Source of the DNA: Bacillus sp. RO1
GTDB taxonomy: Bacteria > Bacillota > Bacilli > Bacillales > Bacillaceae_I
NCBI RefSeq assembly: GCF_012524115.1
Contig: NZ_JAAZWB010000077.1
Coordinates: 119,278-183,277, forward strand
Direction: 5' to 3'
Length of the DNA stretch: 64,000 bases
The position numbers were made by a program, and so were the translations under genes. The notes beneath the pieces are model-generated. The model saw only the letters and a list, made by a program, of their open reading frames with translations. It made no database searches and was not told the origin of the DNA. This document shows positions 17,916-26,815 of this stretch, one piece after another; position 1 is the stretch's first letter; every line of letters begins with the position of its first letter.

Positions 17916-18794
17916 TCATCCGTTCACTACCGTCCCGCCGTTAATATGAATCATTTGACCGGAGACATAAGAGGAATCATCAGATGCCAAATAAACATAG
18001 GCAGGAGCTAATTCAGCCGGCTGACCGGGACGTCCCATTGGAGAATTGGTTCCGAACTCCTCCACCTGTTCACCGTCAAAGGATGCTGGAATGAGCGGAG
18101 TCCAAATGGGACCAGGAGCCACACCGTTCACCCTGATTCCACTGCCAACGATATTCTCTGACAAGGAACGCGTTAACGCTACAATTGCTCCTTTGGTTGC
18201 GGAATAGTCCATTAATACAGGCATTCCTTTATATGCCACCACAGAAGCGGTGTTGATAATGGAACTTCCTTTATCCAGATATGGCATTGCCGCCTGGATA
18301 AAATAAAAATAGGAAAAGATATTAGTCTGGAACGTACGCAACAATTGCTCTTCCGAAATATCCTCAATCTTCTCCTGCACATGCTGTTCAGCGGCATTGT
18401 TTACGAGAATATGTAATCCTCCCAGTTCTTCCGCTGTCTGCTTAACAACATCTGTGCAGAAATCCTTTTGGCCAATGTCACCGGAATACAACAGACATTT
18501 GGCGCCATATTGTTCTACGATTTGTTTTGTTTCTTTTGCATCCTCATGTTCATCAAGGTAGACAATGCTGACATTTGCTCCTTCTTTGGCATAGGCAATG
18601 GCGACTGCCCGGCCAATCCCGCTGTCGCCGCCAGTGATGATGGCATTTTTCCCTTTTAGTTTACCGCTACCCTTGTAGTTTGGGTTGTCGCAGATTGGTT
18701 CTGGAATCATATCGTTTTCATCACCAGGTTGTTTACTTTGTTCTTGTGGCGGTTGGCCCTCTGTTTGTACGGAATAAAATCGTTCTTTACTCAT
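17916..18794 (-). CDS. Short-chain dehydrogenase/reductase (general stress type)
   Basis: This NAD(P)-dependent SDR oxidoreductase has the cofactor motif TGGDSGIGRAVA, NNAAEQ, and catalytic Ser, Tyr and Lys in the S...YSATKGAIVAL region. The N-terminal 45 residues are Gln/Pro-rich, as in the YhdF/YhxC group of stress-related SDRs. The substrate is not predictable. ATG 18794 with AAAGGAG 8 nt upstream is preferred over the GTG at 18803, giving 292 aa. Its promoter region is occupied by R1 copy g. Confidence 0.85.
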   Translation of the reverse strand: MSKERFYSVQTEGQPPQEQSKQPGDENDMIPEPICDNPNYKGSGKLKGKNAIITGGDSGIGRAVAIAYAKEGANVSIVYLDEHEDAKETKQIVEQYGAKCLLYSGDIGQKDFCTDVVKQTAEELGGLHILVNNAAEQHVQEKIEDISEEQLLRTFQTNIFSYFYFIQAAMPYLDKGSSIINTASVVAYKGMPVLMDYSATKGAIVALTRSLSENIVGSGIRVNGVAPGPIWTPLIPASFDGEQVEEFGTNSPMGRPGQPAELAPAYVYLASDDSSYVSGQMIHINGGTVVNG

Positions 18795-18820
18795 TTTCTT
18801 CACTCCTTTTTTTCACTATT

Positions 18821-19014
18821 AACACCTCTGTTGATTTCCGCAAAAGGCTTCGCTTTCCGCGGGGCGACCTTGAGCCTCCTCACAACGCTTCAGGGGTCTC
18901 AACAATGTCGCTACTCCCCCGCAGGACAAGGAATGCTTCGGCAGCGATACATCGCACGAAGAAAATGCGCAGCATTTTCGAGGAGTCTTCGCCTTTTGCT
19001 CCAATCACCAGCTG
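18821..19014 (+). repeat. R1 dispersed repeat, copy g
   Basis: Longer R1 form, from CTGTTGATTTCCGCAAAAGGC to CCAATCACCAGCTG. It contains the internal segment AGGACAAGGAATGCTTCGGC to GCATTTTCGAGGAGTC. It is nearly identical to copy h 1.46 kb away in the same orientation. Confidence 0.9.
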
Positions 19015-19049
19015 AAAATCACACTCACTTTTTTTATTTCCAAATGATA

Positions 19050-19078
19050 AAGAGCAGCCTTTGTTTTTCGGCTGCCCT
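19050..19078 (-). terminator. Terminator of csbD-KGG unit
   Basis: GGCAGCC, a loop and GGCTGC on the minus strand are followed by TCTTT. It lies about 30 bases past the KGG protein stop. Confidence 0.7.
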
Positions 19079-19107
19079 ATGGTTCTTTTCTATGGTTGTG
19101 GCACTTG

Positions 19108-19344
19108 TTAATTGGAGTTCGAGTTGTTTCCGCCTTTTTGGCCAATTTCTTCGAAGTGCTCTTTGCCATGTTCATTCAGCGTTTTATTACCGCCCTTTTG
19201 ACCGATTTCTTCGAAGTGCTCCTGGCCATGCTCCTGCTTTGTTTTTTCTCCGCCCTTGCGTCCGCGCTCCTCATACGTCATTGTGGAACTGTTAGAGTTA
19301 TTAGAGTTGTTGCTGTTATTACTATTGTTATTGTTGTTAGCCAT
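19108..19344 (-). CDS. KGG-repeat stress protein
   Basis: A 78-aa hydrophilic protein. An Asn/Ser-rich start (about 4-20) is followed by three tandem KGG motifs: RGRKGGEKTKQEHG, IGQKGGNKTLNEHG and IGQKGG. These are typical of GsiB-like and plant LEA-like stress proteins. It probably protects against desiccation or heat by an unstructured mechanism (inference). ATG has AAAGGAGAGG upstream. It is 49 bp after the CsbD gene and probably co-transcribed with it. Confidence 0.85.
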   Translation of the reverse strand: MANNNNNSNNSNNSNNSNSSTMTYEERGRKGGEKTKQEHGQEHFEEIGQKGGNKTLNEHGKEHFEEIGQKGGNNSNSN

Positions 19345-19393
19345 CTTAAATCCTCTCCTTTAAGTAGTTTTTAAAAGATGCTTAAGTACTGAC

Positions 19394-19582
19394 CTACATC
19401 CAACCGTCCACTTCACGTTCCGCCTCTTCCCTCGACTTCCCGTGGCGTTCCTGAATTTTGCCTACCAGCTTATCACGATCACCTTCAATTTGTTGAAGAT
19501 CATCATCCGTGAGATTTCCCCATTTCTTCTTGGCGTCACCTTTCATCTGGTTCCACTTACCTTTCATGGTTGTCTGATTCAT
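19394..19582 (-). CDS. CsbD family stress protein
   Basis: A 62-aa protein of the CsbD family with the core MKGKWNQMKGDAKKKWGNLTDDDL. B. subtilis CsbD is SigB-controlled, and its molecular role is unknown. The start MNQTTMKG at 19582 is chosen because GGGAGGTGAT precedes it. The longer frame at 19606 lies in front of that site. A possible SigB promoter lies upstream (GTTTTA, 13 nt, AGGAAT on the minus strand). Confidence 0.85.
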   Translation of the reverse strand: MNQTTMKGKWNQMKGDAKKKWGNLTDDDLQQIEGDRDKLVGKIQERHGKSREEAEREVDGWM

Positions 19583-19741
19583 AATCAACATCACCTCCCA
19601 CTTCAATTTGTGACATCTGATAGCTCGTCACTAGTTACTTCATTCCTCTTCCACATATTTTAAAACCTAATTTTTGGAACAAACTCTTTTTCCAACTTTT
19701 GTCCTAATCTACTCCTATAAAAACAATTAAAAAAAATATTG

Positions 19742-19767
19742 GTTTAACATTTTTCACGCTAGGGAAT
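19742..19767 (+). promoter_or_regulatory. SigB-type promoter of small membrane peptide genes
   Basis: GTTTAA and GGGAAT are separated by 14 nt, fitting the general stress sigma factor consensus. It is 57 bp upstream of the first 49-aa gene. Confidence 0.7.
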
Positions 19768-19823
19768 TACCTTCTGTGTAGACGTTGAAAAAAATACCAA
19801 AACTATATTAGGAGGAAAATCAC

Positions 19824-19973
19824 ATGTTATGGACAATCTTTGTTGTACTTTTAGTTCTATGGTTACTTGGTTTCGCGATGGAAATTGGCGGAGGACTGAT
19901 TCACATTCTTCTAGTGCTGGCTGTATTGGCTATCGTGTTTAACCTTTTCGGAAGAAGACGTGGCGTCAGGTAA
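19824..19973 (+). CDS. Small membrane protein of lmo0937 family (copy 1)
   Basis: A 49-aa peptide starting MLWTIFVVLLVLWLLGF with a second hydrophobic stretch (LIHILLVLAVLAIVFNLF) and a basic tail GRRRGVR. This is the size and pattern of the lmo0937 family of small membrane proteins, whose function is unknown. Start ATG is behind TAGGAGGAAAATCAC. A SigB-like promoter lies upstream, so it should be stress-induced. It shares most of its sequence with the next gene. Confidence 0.85.
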   Translation: MLWTIFVVLLVLWLLGFAMEIGGGLIHILLVLAVLAIVFNLFGRRRGVR

Positions 19974-20066
19974 CAAATAGCCAATTATTAGTAGGAGTAG
20001 CAGACGTGGCTGAAGGGTATACCAAACTTACAGCTACTATGTCAGATGTTTAGGAGGCATTTCACT

Positions 20067-20213
20067 ATGTTATGGACAATCTTTGCAGTCTTACTTATTC
20101 TTTGGTTACTTGGATTCTCTTTTGATATCGCAGGGAACCTCATTCACATTATCCTTGTTTTAGCACTAATCGCATTAGTCTTTAACCTATTTGCTGGTCG
20201 CAGAAGGCCTTAG
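20067..20213 (+). CDS. Small membrane protein of lmo0937 family (copy 2)
   Basis: A 48-aa paralogue of the preceding gene: MLWTIFAVLLILWLLGF, then IHIILVLALIALVFNLF and the tail AGRRRP. Start ATG is behind TTAGGAGGCATTTCACT. The pair looks like a tandem duplication, 93 bp apart, probably read from the same SigB-type promoter and ended by the terminator that follows. Confidence 0.85.
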   Translation: MLWTIFAVLLILWLLGFSFDIAGNLIHIILVLALIALVFNLFAGRRRP

Positions 20214-20227
20214 GTATAGAAAGTAAA

Positions 20228-20280
20228 GAAAAAAGCTGGAAAGAATCAGTGTTGGTCACTGAAACTTTCCAGCTTTTTTG
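20228..20280 (+). terminator. Terminator after small membrane peptide genes
   Basis: AAAAGCTGGAAAG and CTTTCCAGCTTTT are perfect complements, followed by TTT. A strong intrinsic terminator. Confidence 0.95.
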
Positions 20281-20299
20281 TGTTAAGAAAATCATACTG

Positions 20300-20493
20300 A
20301 CACCGCTGTTGATTTCCGCAAATGGCTTCGCTTTCCGCGGGGCGGCCTTGAGCCTCCTCACAACGCTTCAGGGGTCTCAACATTGCCGCTACTCCCCCGC
20401 AGGACAAGGAATGCTTCGGCAGCGATACATCGCACAAAGAAAATGCGTAGCATTTTCGAGGAGTCTTCGCCTTTTGCTCCAATCACCAGCTAC
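20300..20493 (+). repeat. R1 dispersed repeat, copy h
   Basis: Nearly identical to copy g, including the internal segment with GCATTTTCGAGGAGTC, and ends CCAATCACCAGCT. It ends 11 bases before the stop codon of the next minus-strand gene. Confidence 0.9.
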
Positions 20494-20503
20494 GATATCT
20501 CAG

Positions 20504-21085
20504 CTACTCCAATATTCTCTTAGCTTCGAAGAAACGTTGGAGGCCGGTGATGATTTCGACTGCCAGAAATAGTAGGGTGGTCCAGAGGACAAATGCTGGT
20601 AATAGCATCATGAGGGTAAGTAAGATAAAGCCTTCTGTTCTTTCCGCAAGTCCGGCCTGATAGTAAAAGGACTTCATTCCCTGCTTTTCAGAAACCGCTC
20701 CAACCGTCAAAAATACCGTAATTGAAAAAATGATGGACACGCTTAATAATAATAACGCCCACTGTATTTCTGGGTAGACAAACGCCACACCGAGGATGAC
20801 ACTGATCTCAACCAGTCGGTCAAACGTAACATCCATCACCGTTCCCCATGGAGAAGACTTGGTTTTTCTGGCCATGGTGCCATCGACCGCATCAAGAAAG
20901 CCCGAAATCCACAAAACCAATACTGCTAGGATTGGCAGGCCAAAATAAAAAAAAGCTCCAGATGACACGCCGATACAGAATGAAATGATTGTGACTTGAT
21001 TTGGTGTCAACCCGAACTTCAACAATTGCTCCGCCGTGTTTGATATCAATGGTTGTACATATTTACGGGCATGTGTATCTAGCAT
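20504..21085 (-). CDS. CDP-alcohol phosphatidyltransferase (YnjF-like)
   Basis: A 193-aa polytopic membrane enzyme with the CDP-alcohol phosphatidyltransferase motif pattern DxxDGxxAR...GxxxDxxxD (DAVDGTMAR, then GTVMDVTFD). It would transfer a phosphatidyl group from CDP-diacylglycerol to an alcohol acceptor not predictable here. It lies 35 bp after the ABC ATPase gene. The same pairing (ABC importer plus this enzyme) is known in E. coli as ynjBCD and ynjF, so a functional link is likely though its nature is unknown. The ATG has AAGGAAGG. Confidence 0.85.
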   Translation of the reverse strand: MLDTHARKYVQPLISNTAEQLLKFGLTPNQVTIISFCIGVSSGAFFYFGLPILAVLVLWISGFLDAVDGTMARKTKSSPWGTVMDVTFDRLVEISVILGVAFVYPEIQWALLLLSVSIIFSITVFLTVGAVSEKQGMKSFYYQAGLAERTEGFILLTLMMLLPAFVLWTTLLFLAVEIITGLQRFFEAKRILE

Positions 21086-21120
21086 AAGAACCTTCCTTTA
21101 TATGAGGAGTATTTTAAAAA

Positions 21121-22092
21121 TCAATTCTTAAAATGAATGATATCCTGTTCTTTTTGAACCGTTACCCATACTTGTTGGGATAGGTCCAAATCTTCCGTTG
21201 AAGGAAGTGTGAGCTTTTGATTGAGTTCTTCCAGCTGTATATCATAAAAAAGACTGCCATGTTTTACTTTTTTCTGTACTACTGAGCCTCTATATGACTG
21301 GTAAATGGACTCTGAGTCTTTTTTCACTACCTTTAACTTTTTTGAATGAACAAACGACTTCTTACCTATCAGAAGACCATCGGAATAAAATTTTGCGACA
21401 AAGGGTGTTGACGGCTCCTCATACACATCTATCGGAGCACCAACCTGTTGGATTTTCTGCTCGGCAAATACCACAACCCTATCCCCCATCAACATCGCTT
21501 CTTCTATATCATGAGTGATAAAAAGGCTTGCAATACCTTCTTCTTTCAACAAATTTCTCACCCATATTCGTAATTCGTCCCTTTTCTCGTTATCGATACT
21601 GCTAAAAGGTTCATCCAAGAGCAATAGTTGCGGATTAGTGATCAGTGCCCTAGCCAGCGCAACCCTTTGCTGTTGTCCGCCTGAAAGCTCGAAAGGATAA
21701 TTTTTTCCGTAGCCATCAAGCCCAACTTTTAATAAGAAATTTGTAGCCATCTCTTTTCGCTTGGCTTTTGACCCTTTTCTTTTAAAAGATAAACCAATCA
21801 TGACATTTTCCAAAACTGTCATATGCGGAAACAAAAGGGGCTGTTGAAACATCATGACAATAGGACGCTGATTGGCGTGCATGGAGGTGATATCCTTTTG
21901 CCCCACTTTGATGGTCCCAGCTGAAACAGGTTCCAGTCCAGCAAGGCACTTCAATAAAGTGGATTTCCCGCTTCCTGAAGGACCGACAACACTGATGATT
22001 TCACCCTGATTGATTGTCAAATTCATATGACGGATGATGCTTTTCTCACCATATTTTTTGGATACGTTTTCTATCACTATTTTTTCACTCAA
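21121..22092 (-). CDS. ABC importer ATP-binding protein (YnjD-like)
   Basis: A 323-aa ATPase with Walker A GPSGSGKSTLLKCL, signature LSGGQQQRVALARAL and Walker B LLLLDEPFSSID. A C-terminal extension of about 100 residues resembles the TOBE-type regulatory part of CUT1-like importers. It energises the permease pair encoded just upstream (4-nt overlap with the second permease gene). Confidence 0.9.
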   Translation of the reverse strand: MSEKIVIENVSKKYGEKSIIRHMNLTINQGEIISVVGPSGSGKSTLLKCLAGLEPVSAGTIKVGQKDITSMHANQRPIVMMFQQPLLFPHMTVLENVMIGLSFKRKGSKAKRKEMATNFLLKVGLDGYGKNYPFELSGGQQQRVALARALITNPQLLLLDEPFSSIDNEKRDELRIWVRNLLKEEGIASLFITHDIEEAMLMGDRVVVFAEQKIQQVGAPIDVYEEPSTPFVAKFYSDGLLIGKKSFVHSKKLKVVKKDSESIYQSYRGSVVQKKVKHGSLFYDIQLEELNQKLTLPSTEDLDLSQQVWVTVQKEQDIIHFKN

Positions 22093-22892
22093 TCTAAAAA
22101 CACCCTTTTCTGATAAGGAATCACCAGTCGAAACACTAGTTCAAACCCGATCATCACACAAATAGGAAGCAATGCAAACACGATGGAAAAGCTCGCAATG
22201 ACTGCTTCGTCCACTGACGACAGGAACGGAAAATATAACATAGCCAACGTCAATACGTTTCCGCCACCGATGATGGACGTGAGCGCATATTGGCTTAAGG
22301 ATATAACAAAAATTAAAAACACCATACTACGGAAGCTTGGCAATAATTGCGGCAAATAAATTCTGTAGAGGATTGCCCCTTTTGTGCCTCCGAGCGAGCT
22401 TGCTTGTTCTTCCCACTTCTGTCCAAGTCTTTCAAAGCCCGATCTTAAAATTTTTATGGAATATGGTACCGTCGGAATAAGGTGAACGAGTACGACACCT
22501 AGCCACTGATCCGCCAAACCAAGTTGTATCATGGTAATATGAATACCCATCGCCACGGCGAGACTCGGGATGAGGATTGGAAGGAGAAGCACCACTTCAA
22601 CCAGCGTTTTCCCCTTAAAAGAGTGAAAGGCAAGTGCCCTTGCGGCTGGTACAGCAATGACCAGGTTGAGGAGAATAACGATAATCCCAATCAAAAGCGT
22701 CATTCCAACAGCAGAGTAAAAGCGCGCATCATTTAGCAGGACGGTGAGACCTCTTCCAGAAAAAGAAGTGGGGATGATTTCCCCCCACCTCCAACCGTAG
22801 GATATACTCTTCACCAGCAATAACAGGACAGGAAAAAAGAGAACAAACGCAAAAATGATATACAATAAACTCCAGTTTCTATTCCTTCTCAT
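22089..22892 (-). CDS. ABC importer permease 2
   Basis: A 267-aa inner-membrane permease with about six hydrophobic segments and the EAA-type loop near RLGQKWEEQASSLGGTKGAILYRIYLPQ, the contact site for the ATPase. It is separated by one base from the first permease gene and overlaps the ATPase gene by 4 nt, so the three subunits are translationally coupled. It corresponds to one half of the E. coli double-length YnjC. Confidence 0.88.
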   Translation of the reverse strand: MRRNRNWSLLYIIFAFVLFFPVLLLLVKSISYGWRWGEIIPTSFSGRGLTVLLNDARFYSAVGMTLLIGIIVILLNLVIAVPAARALAFHSFKGKTLVEVVLLLPILIPSLAVAMGIHITMIQLGLADQWLGVVLVHLIPTVPYSIKILRSGFERLGQKWEEQASSLGGTKGAILYRIYLPQLLPSFRSMVFLIFVISLSQYALTSIIGGGNVLTLAMLYFPFLSSVDEAVIASFSIVFALLPICVMIGFELVFRLVIPYQKRVFLD

Positions 22893-22893
22893 C

Positions 22894-23760
22894 TTACATC
22901 CCGTTTCCTTTCATCAACCGGTACCTTGATCTTGAAACCAAACTTAACAGGACGATAAGCATCCCAAAGATAATCGCAGTCACTGTCATCATCACAGCAA
23001 ATGATTCCGGCCTTTTACTCCAATCTCCCTGGTAAAACCACTCATAGGCAAGGACAGAGACCATTTTCGGATAGGTCGTGCCAAGTAAATAAGGCACCTC
23101 AAATGCCGCCAAGATAAAGGCAAAAACAATCAGCCCCGCTTCCATCAGCACTGGAAACAACCATGGCCACTCGACTGTTTTAAACACATGCCATTTGTTG
23201 CCGCCAAGCGTCCTCACCACATTTGGTAAATCGCGGTTTAGCTGTGCATAGACAGGGAGGAGCATAAGGACGACAAAAGGAATCTCTTTTAGCGTGTAGG
23301 TAATGATGATCCCAATCCCATAGCGGTCATTGGTCAGGACAGGAAACTGATCTGGACTATCTATGATGGACAGTTCATGGAGCAGGGTGGAAAACCAGCC
23401 AGTCTGCGAGAAAAGCAAAATCATCATATATCCCCAAACAAAATGAGGAAATAACATTGGCAGCCAAACAACGGTTCGTGCCAACTGGTTTTTCAAGGTT
23501 TCAAATAGAAATTTTGTTAGTAAAAGTCCTAATAGGAGAGACAGCGTCGTGGAAACGAAGGCAATACTGAGACTATATTTCAACGATTGCAGGAATGCCT
23601 CGTTTCCGAATATTTTTTCATATGCATCCAGCGAAAAACCGTTCAAGGTTGTCACACTCTCCTGTGCCGCCATAAAAAGTCCATACACGACAAGGCAGAA
23701 TGTAAAAAGAAAAGCCGGAAGGAGTGCAAGACTCCAGCTATTGCTTTTGAACCACTTCAT
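22894..23760 (-). CDS. ABC importer permease 1
   Basis: A 288-aa permease with six predicted membrane segments and the loop VVRTLGGNKWHVFKTVEWPWLFP, typical of binding-protein-dependent importers. It overlaps the 3' end of the binding-protein gene by 23 nt. AAGGAG lies 10 nt before the ATG. With permease 2 it forms the membrane pore. Confidence 0.88.
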   Translation of the reverse strand: MKWFKSNSWSLALLPAFLFTFCLVVYGLFMAAQESVTTLNGFSLDAYEKIFGNEAFLQSLKYSLSIAFVSTTLSLLLGLLLTKFLFETLKNQLARTVVWLPMLFPHFVWGYMMILLFSQTGWFSTLLHELSIIDSPDQFPVLTNDRYGIGIIITYTLKEIPFVVLMLLPVYAQLNRDLPNVVRTLGGNKWHVFKTVEWPWLFPVLMEAGLIVFAFILAAFEVPYLLGTTYPKMVSVLAYEWFYQGDWSKRPESFAVMMTVTAIIFGMLIVLLSLVSRSRYRLMKGNGM

Positions 23761-24994
23761 TGACCCAATGCTCCTTCAACCAGTTCACATATTCCGCATC
23801 CACTTCCGGTAACAGGCTTTCGCTTAATTTTTCCGGGGATAGGACAGAAGCTCCGCGATCCATGTCAGCCAGCTTTTCTTTCGCCTCTTCTGGCAGCTTT
23901 GTCGGATCCAGTGCCATATTTTCACCCCAATAAGTGGATTCGTATTTGGCAAGCTGGGCATCTGGGGACATCAAGAAATCAATGGCCGCCATCGCCCCTG
24001 CTTTATTTGGGCTGTTAAACGGGATGGCCAGGAAGTGCGTATTTCCGATAGAACCTGAATCTAATACAAAGGATTTCGTACTTTCAGGGAATACGCCGTC
24101 CTTGATAAGACTTTCCGCTCTCGCCTCGTTATAACCCATCGTCATCCACACTTCCCCTTGGCTATAAAGGCGATCCAGATCCGTTAGAGTTGCCGGGTAG
24201 GTTTCGCCATTTCTCCATAGGGAGGGTTGGATTTCACGGAGGTAGTTCCAGAGGACGTCTTCGTGTTCCGCTAAAATCTCTTCATTGTAGGCGTCTTCTA
24301 ATAATTTCTCCGGGCCGCCGACCGCATCATACAGGACATGCCTTAAGAACGCGTTACCTGTAAAATCATTTGCCTCGGGGTATGTGAACTTTCCTGGATT
24401 TTCTTTTATCCAAGCTTTTAGCTCTTCTAAGTTTGCTGGCGGGGTCTGTACTTTTTCTTCGTCATAGAGGAAAACGAACTGCACTTTCCCCCATGGTGCC
24501 TCCAGTCCTTCTACTTCTGTACCGAAATCGTATTGGACGTCGAGGCTCTCTGTGTCTACATAGTTTTGGTAATTCGGGAGTTTTTCACGGAATGGTCCGT
24601 AAAGAAGTTCAAACTCTTTGGCATTCTTGAAGTTCTCCCCGTTTATCCAGATAATATCGATGGTCCCTTCTTCTTTGTTTGCACGCTTTTCCGTCGAAAG
24701 TTTTTGCAGGATTTCATTCGTATCCATCGGGACTCGCTCTAGTTCGATGTTATGGGTTTCTTTTAGATTTGGTGCGACCCATTCATCCATGTAGCGGTTG
24801 ATTCCTTCATCTCCGCCCCACATGAAAATTCGGACCGTGGAGCCTTCAGCGAGGTCAGTGATGTCGCTCCACTCTTTTTCTTTTAGTTCTTCGCCGGCAG
24901 TGTCGCTGTTATTTGAGTTTGTGTTCGAGCAGCCAGCTGCGGCAATTAATAGAACGATTATTATTGATACTACCAGTAACCTAATCCTGAACAC
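23738..24994 (-). CDS. ABC importer substrate-binding lipoprotein (YnjB-like)
   Basis: The first gene of the importer operon, 418 aa. The N-terminus is a lipoprotein signal, with IIIVLLIAAAGC at about residues 10-21 giving the lipidated Cys. The body is of the extracellular solute-binding type, with FTGNAFLRHVLYDAVGGPEKLLEDA and MTMGYNEARAESL, as in the YnjB family. The substrate is unknown. The start is GTG at 24994 behind GAGGGAAGCCC. The longer frame from 25045 adds 17 charged residues before the signal peptide. Confidence 0.85.
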   Translation of the reverse strand: MFRIRLLVVSIIIVLLIAAAGCSNTNSNNSDTAGEELKEKEWSDITDLAEGSTVRIFMWGGDEGINRYMDEWVAPNLKETHNIELERVPMDTNEILQKLSTEKRANKEEGTIDIIWINGENFKNAKEFELLYGPFREKLPNYQNYVDTESLDVQYDFGTEVEGLEAPWGKVQFVFLYDEEKVQTPPANLEELKAWIKENPGKFTYPEANDFTGNAFLRHVLYDAVGGPEKLLEDAYNEEILAEHEDVLWNYLREIQPSLWRNGETYPATLTDLDRLYSQGEVWMTMGYNEARAESLIKDGVFPESTKSFVLDSGSIGNTHFLAIPFNSPNKAGAMAAIDFLMSPDAQLAKYESTYWGENMALDPTKLPEEAKEKLADMDRGASVLSPEKLSESLLPEVDAEYVNWLKEHWVNEVVQKQ

Positions 24995-25208
24995 GGGCTT
25001 CCCTCTTCTCTCTTTATCGAATCTATCTCTATCTATATATAACACTATCCTCTTATACTTTAAAATGTTGGTATGTTTGTGGTGGGTTTAGGTTCTTTAG
25101 GAACCTAACGTTTTTGGTGGAGATTTGGATCACTTTTGGGGTAACTTTTTGGTGGGAGGGCTTATGGACGAGGGGCAAGCGGAATGATTTTACTTCCATT
25201 TCAGGCAA

Positions 25209-25421
25209 ATGTCCGAAGATTTTCATTTTTTGACCGAAGTTTTGGAGTTTTTGACCGAAGTTTTGACAAAAGTGACCGAAGATTTCCGGAATTTGACCGA
25301 ACGAATTTTTCAGATGACCGAACGTCTCGAAATGTTGACCGAACCCCGCAGTGTAAATGTCCGAACCCTAACAAAAAACAGGTTAAGTTGTCCAAAGCTC
25401 CCACTTAATTGACCGAACGGT
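25209..25421 (+). repeat. LTE element, copy B (21-bp phased boxes)
   Basis: Same element as at 7.3 kb but on the plus strand, opposite to both neighbours. ATGTCCGAAG opens eight or more 21-bp units, read as MSEDFHF, LTEVLEF, LTEVLTK, VTEDFRN, LTERIFQ, MTERLEM, LTEPRSV and VNVRT. The frame runs to 25412. The last conserved box TTGACCGAACGGTTT is out of frame with the start. No ribosome binding site is evident. Confidence 0.85.
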
Positions 25422-25454
25422 TTAAAAGCATCAAAAAACACTTAAAAATCATCT

Positions 25455-25503
25455 AAAAAAACGCACAGATTAACTCGCCAAAAGAATCAATCCATGCGTC
25501 CAT
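25455..25503 (-). terminator. Terminator of ppaC
   Basis: ACGCATGGATTGATTC pairs imperfectly with GAGTTAATCTGTGCGT on the minus strand, followed by a T-run. Confidence 0.7.
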
Positions 25504-25522
25504 CTATCAGAAGAGACCCATC

Positions 25523-26452
25523 TTATTTCGTCAATGCATCCGTCAACACAGGAACAACTTGCTTCTTACGGGATACAACACCCTTCAATAAAGCTGTGTT
25601 ATTTTCAAGAGTTACATTGTACGCTTTCTCCACAACTGGCGCCTGGGAACCAAGTGCAAGTGCAACAGAATCATTTTCTAAAATATCCGTCACGACAAGT
25701 AAGAACAAATCTAAGTCCTTATCCGCAACATTAGCAGTGATTACTGCTTCCAACTCTTCTTGTTTTGCAAGAACGTCATTTGTGTCAACCGTGTTTACTT
25801 GCGCGATTTCCACTTTGTAGTTGCCCATTTGGAATTCTTTCGCATCTAAAGAGATAAGCTGTTCTACTGTTTTGTCGCTAAGGTCCGCTCCGGCTTTTAG
25901 CATGGCAAGACCGTACTCTTCTGCATTCACTCCTGCGATTGCAGCAAGTTCTTTTGCAGCTTGCACATCTTGCTCCGTGCAAGTTGGAGATTTGAACAAT
26001 AGAGAATCAGAAATGATGGCAGAAAGCATTAAACCAGCAACTGGCTTAGAGATTTCCACACCATTTTCCTTGTATAGCTTGTTTAAGATTGTCGCAGTGC
26101 AACCAACAGGCTCTGCACGGTAGTATAAAGGATCAGCCGTTTCAAAATTTGCGATTCGGTGGTGATCGATTACTTCCAACACGCGAACTTGATCGATGTC
26201 ACTTACGCTTTGTTGGCGCTCGTTGTGGTCGACCAAAATTACTTCCTTCACTTCATTTGCAACAGTTTCTACTAAACGCGGCACTTCGCTTTTGAATTCT
26301 TTTAACGCATATTCCGTTTCACCGTTTAATTCACCTAGACGAACAGGCTCCGCGTCCATGCCTAATTGCTTTTTCAACTCTGCATAAGCAATTGCCGAGC
26401 AGATGGAATCTGTATCTGGGTTTTTATGTCCTAGTACTAAAACTTTTGTCAT
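25523..26452 (-). CDS. ppaC: Manganese-dependent inorganic pyrophosphatase
   Basis: A 309-aa family II pyrophosphatase that hydrolyses PPi using Mn2+. DHH-type motifs are [10 protein letters not shown] (8-17), LVDHNE and the DHHRI signature near 97-101, and the C-terminal DHHA2 part has [10 protein letters not shown]. The start ATG has AAGGAGAG. It is transcribed alone. Confidence 0.95.
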   Translation of the reverse strand: MTKVLVLGHKNPDTDSICSAIAYAELKKQLGMDAEPVRLGELNGETEYALKEFKSEVPRLVETVANEVKEVILVDHNERQQSVSDIDQVRVLEVIDHHRIANFETADPLYYRAEPVGCTATILNKLYKENGVEISKPVAGLMLSAIISDSLLFKSPTCTEQDVQAAKELAAIAGVNAEEYGLAMLKAGADLSDKTVEQLISLDAKEFQMGNYKVEIAQVNTVDTNDVLAKQEELEAVITANVADKDLDLFLLVVTDILENDSVALALGSQAPVVEKAYNVTLENNTALLKGVVSRKKQVVPVLTDALTK

Positions 26453-26815
26453 GAGTACTCTCCTTGCGTATATGTTTTATCGAGCTAATTGTGCTAACTC
26501 TTCCACTTTGTATATTACCTTAAAATTTCTTCTGATTCAAAATGAAATTATGTTCCTCTACTAAAGGCAGGAACTTTTTTACTATTTTTTGTTTTATGTT
26601 TGCCTTTACGAATTCTCTCTTCCTTTTACATAGCCATAATTTCACGAAAATAGTACCACAAAATCATTCTGAAGCTCTCATCAAGGGGAATACTATCCAA
26701 TTTAAAAAAACTGAATATTCTTATAAGAATTTGAACCTTTATTACCTCTTTCTTACAATTAATGTACGGAATATCTTTAGCTTTCCGAAATACTAGTTTG
26801 CTAGGAGGAACAAAG
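26453..26815. other. ppaC-LVIVD intergenic region
   Basis: A 363-bp AT-rich intergenic region between divergent genes. It contains a perfect 14-bp palindrome (ATTCTTATAAGAAT, 26717-26730) about 85 bp before the LVIVD gene, a possible operator whose protein is not recognised. Nothing else is seen. Confidence 0.5.

Noticed and set aside
25201..25412. Coding ORFs of 64-67 aa on both strands in the LTE element
   Set aside because: A 21-bp repeat keeps several frames open on both strands by itself, the end box is out of frame in copy B, and no ribosome binding site is seen there.
26717..26730. PerR or Zur box before the LVIVD gene
   Set aside because: ATTCTTATAAGAAT is a perfect palindrome but does not match the spacing or bases of those consensus sites, so no regulator is named.
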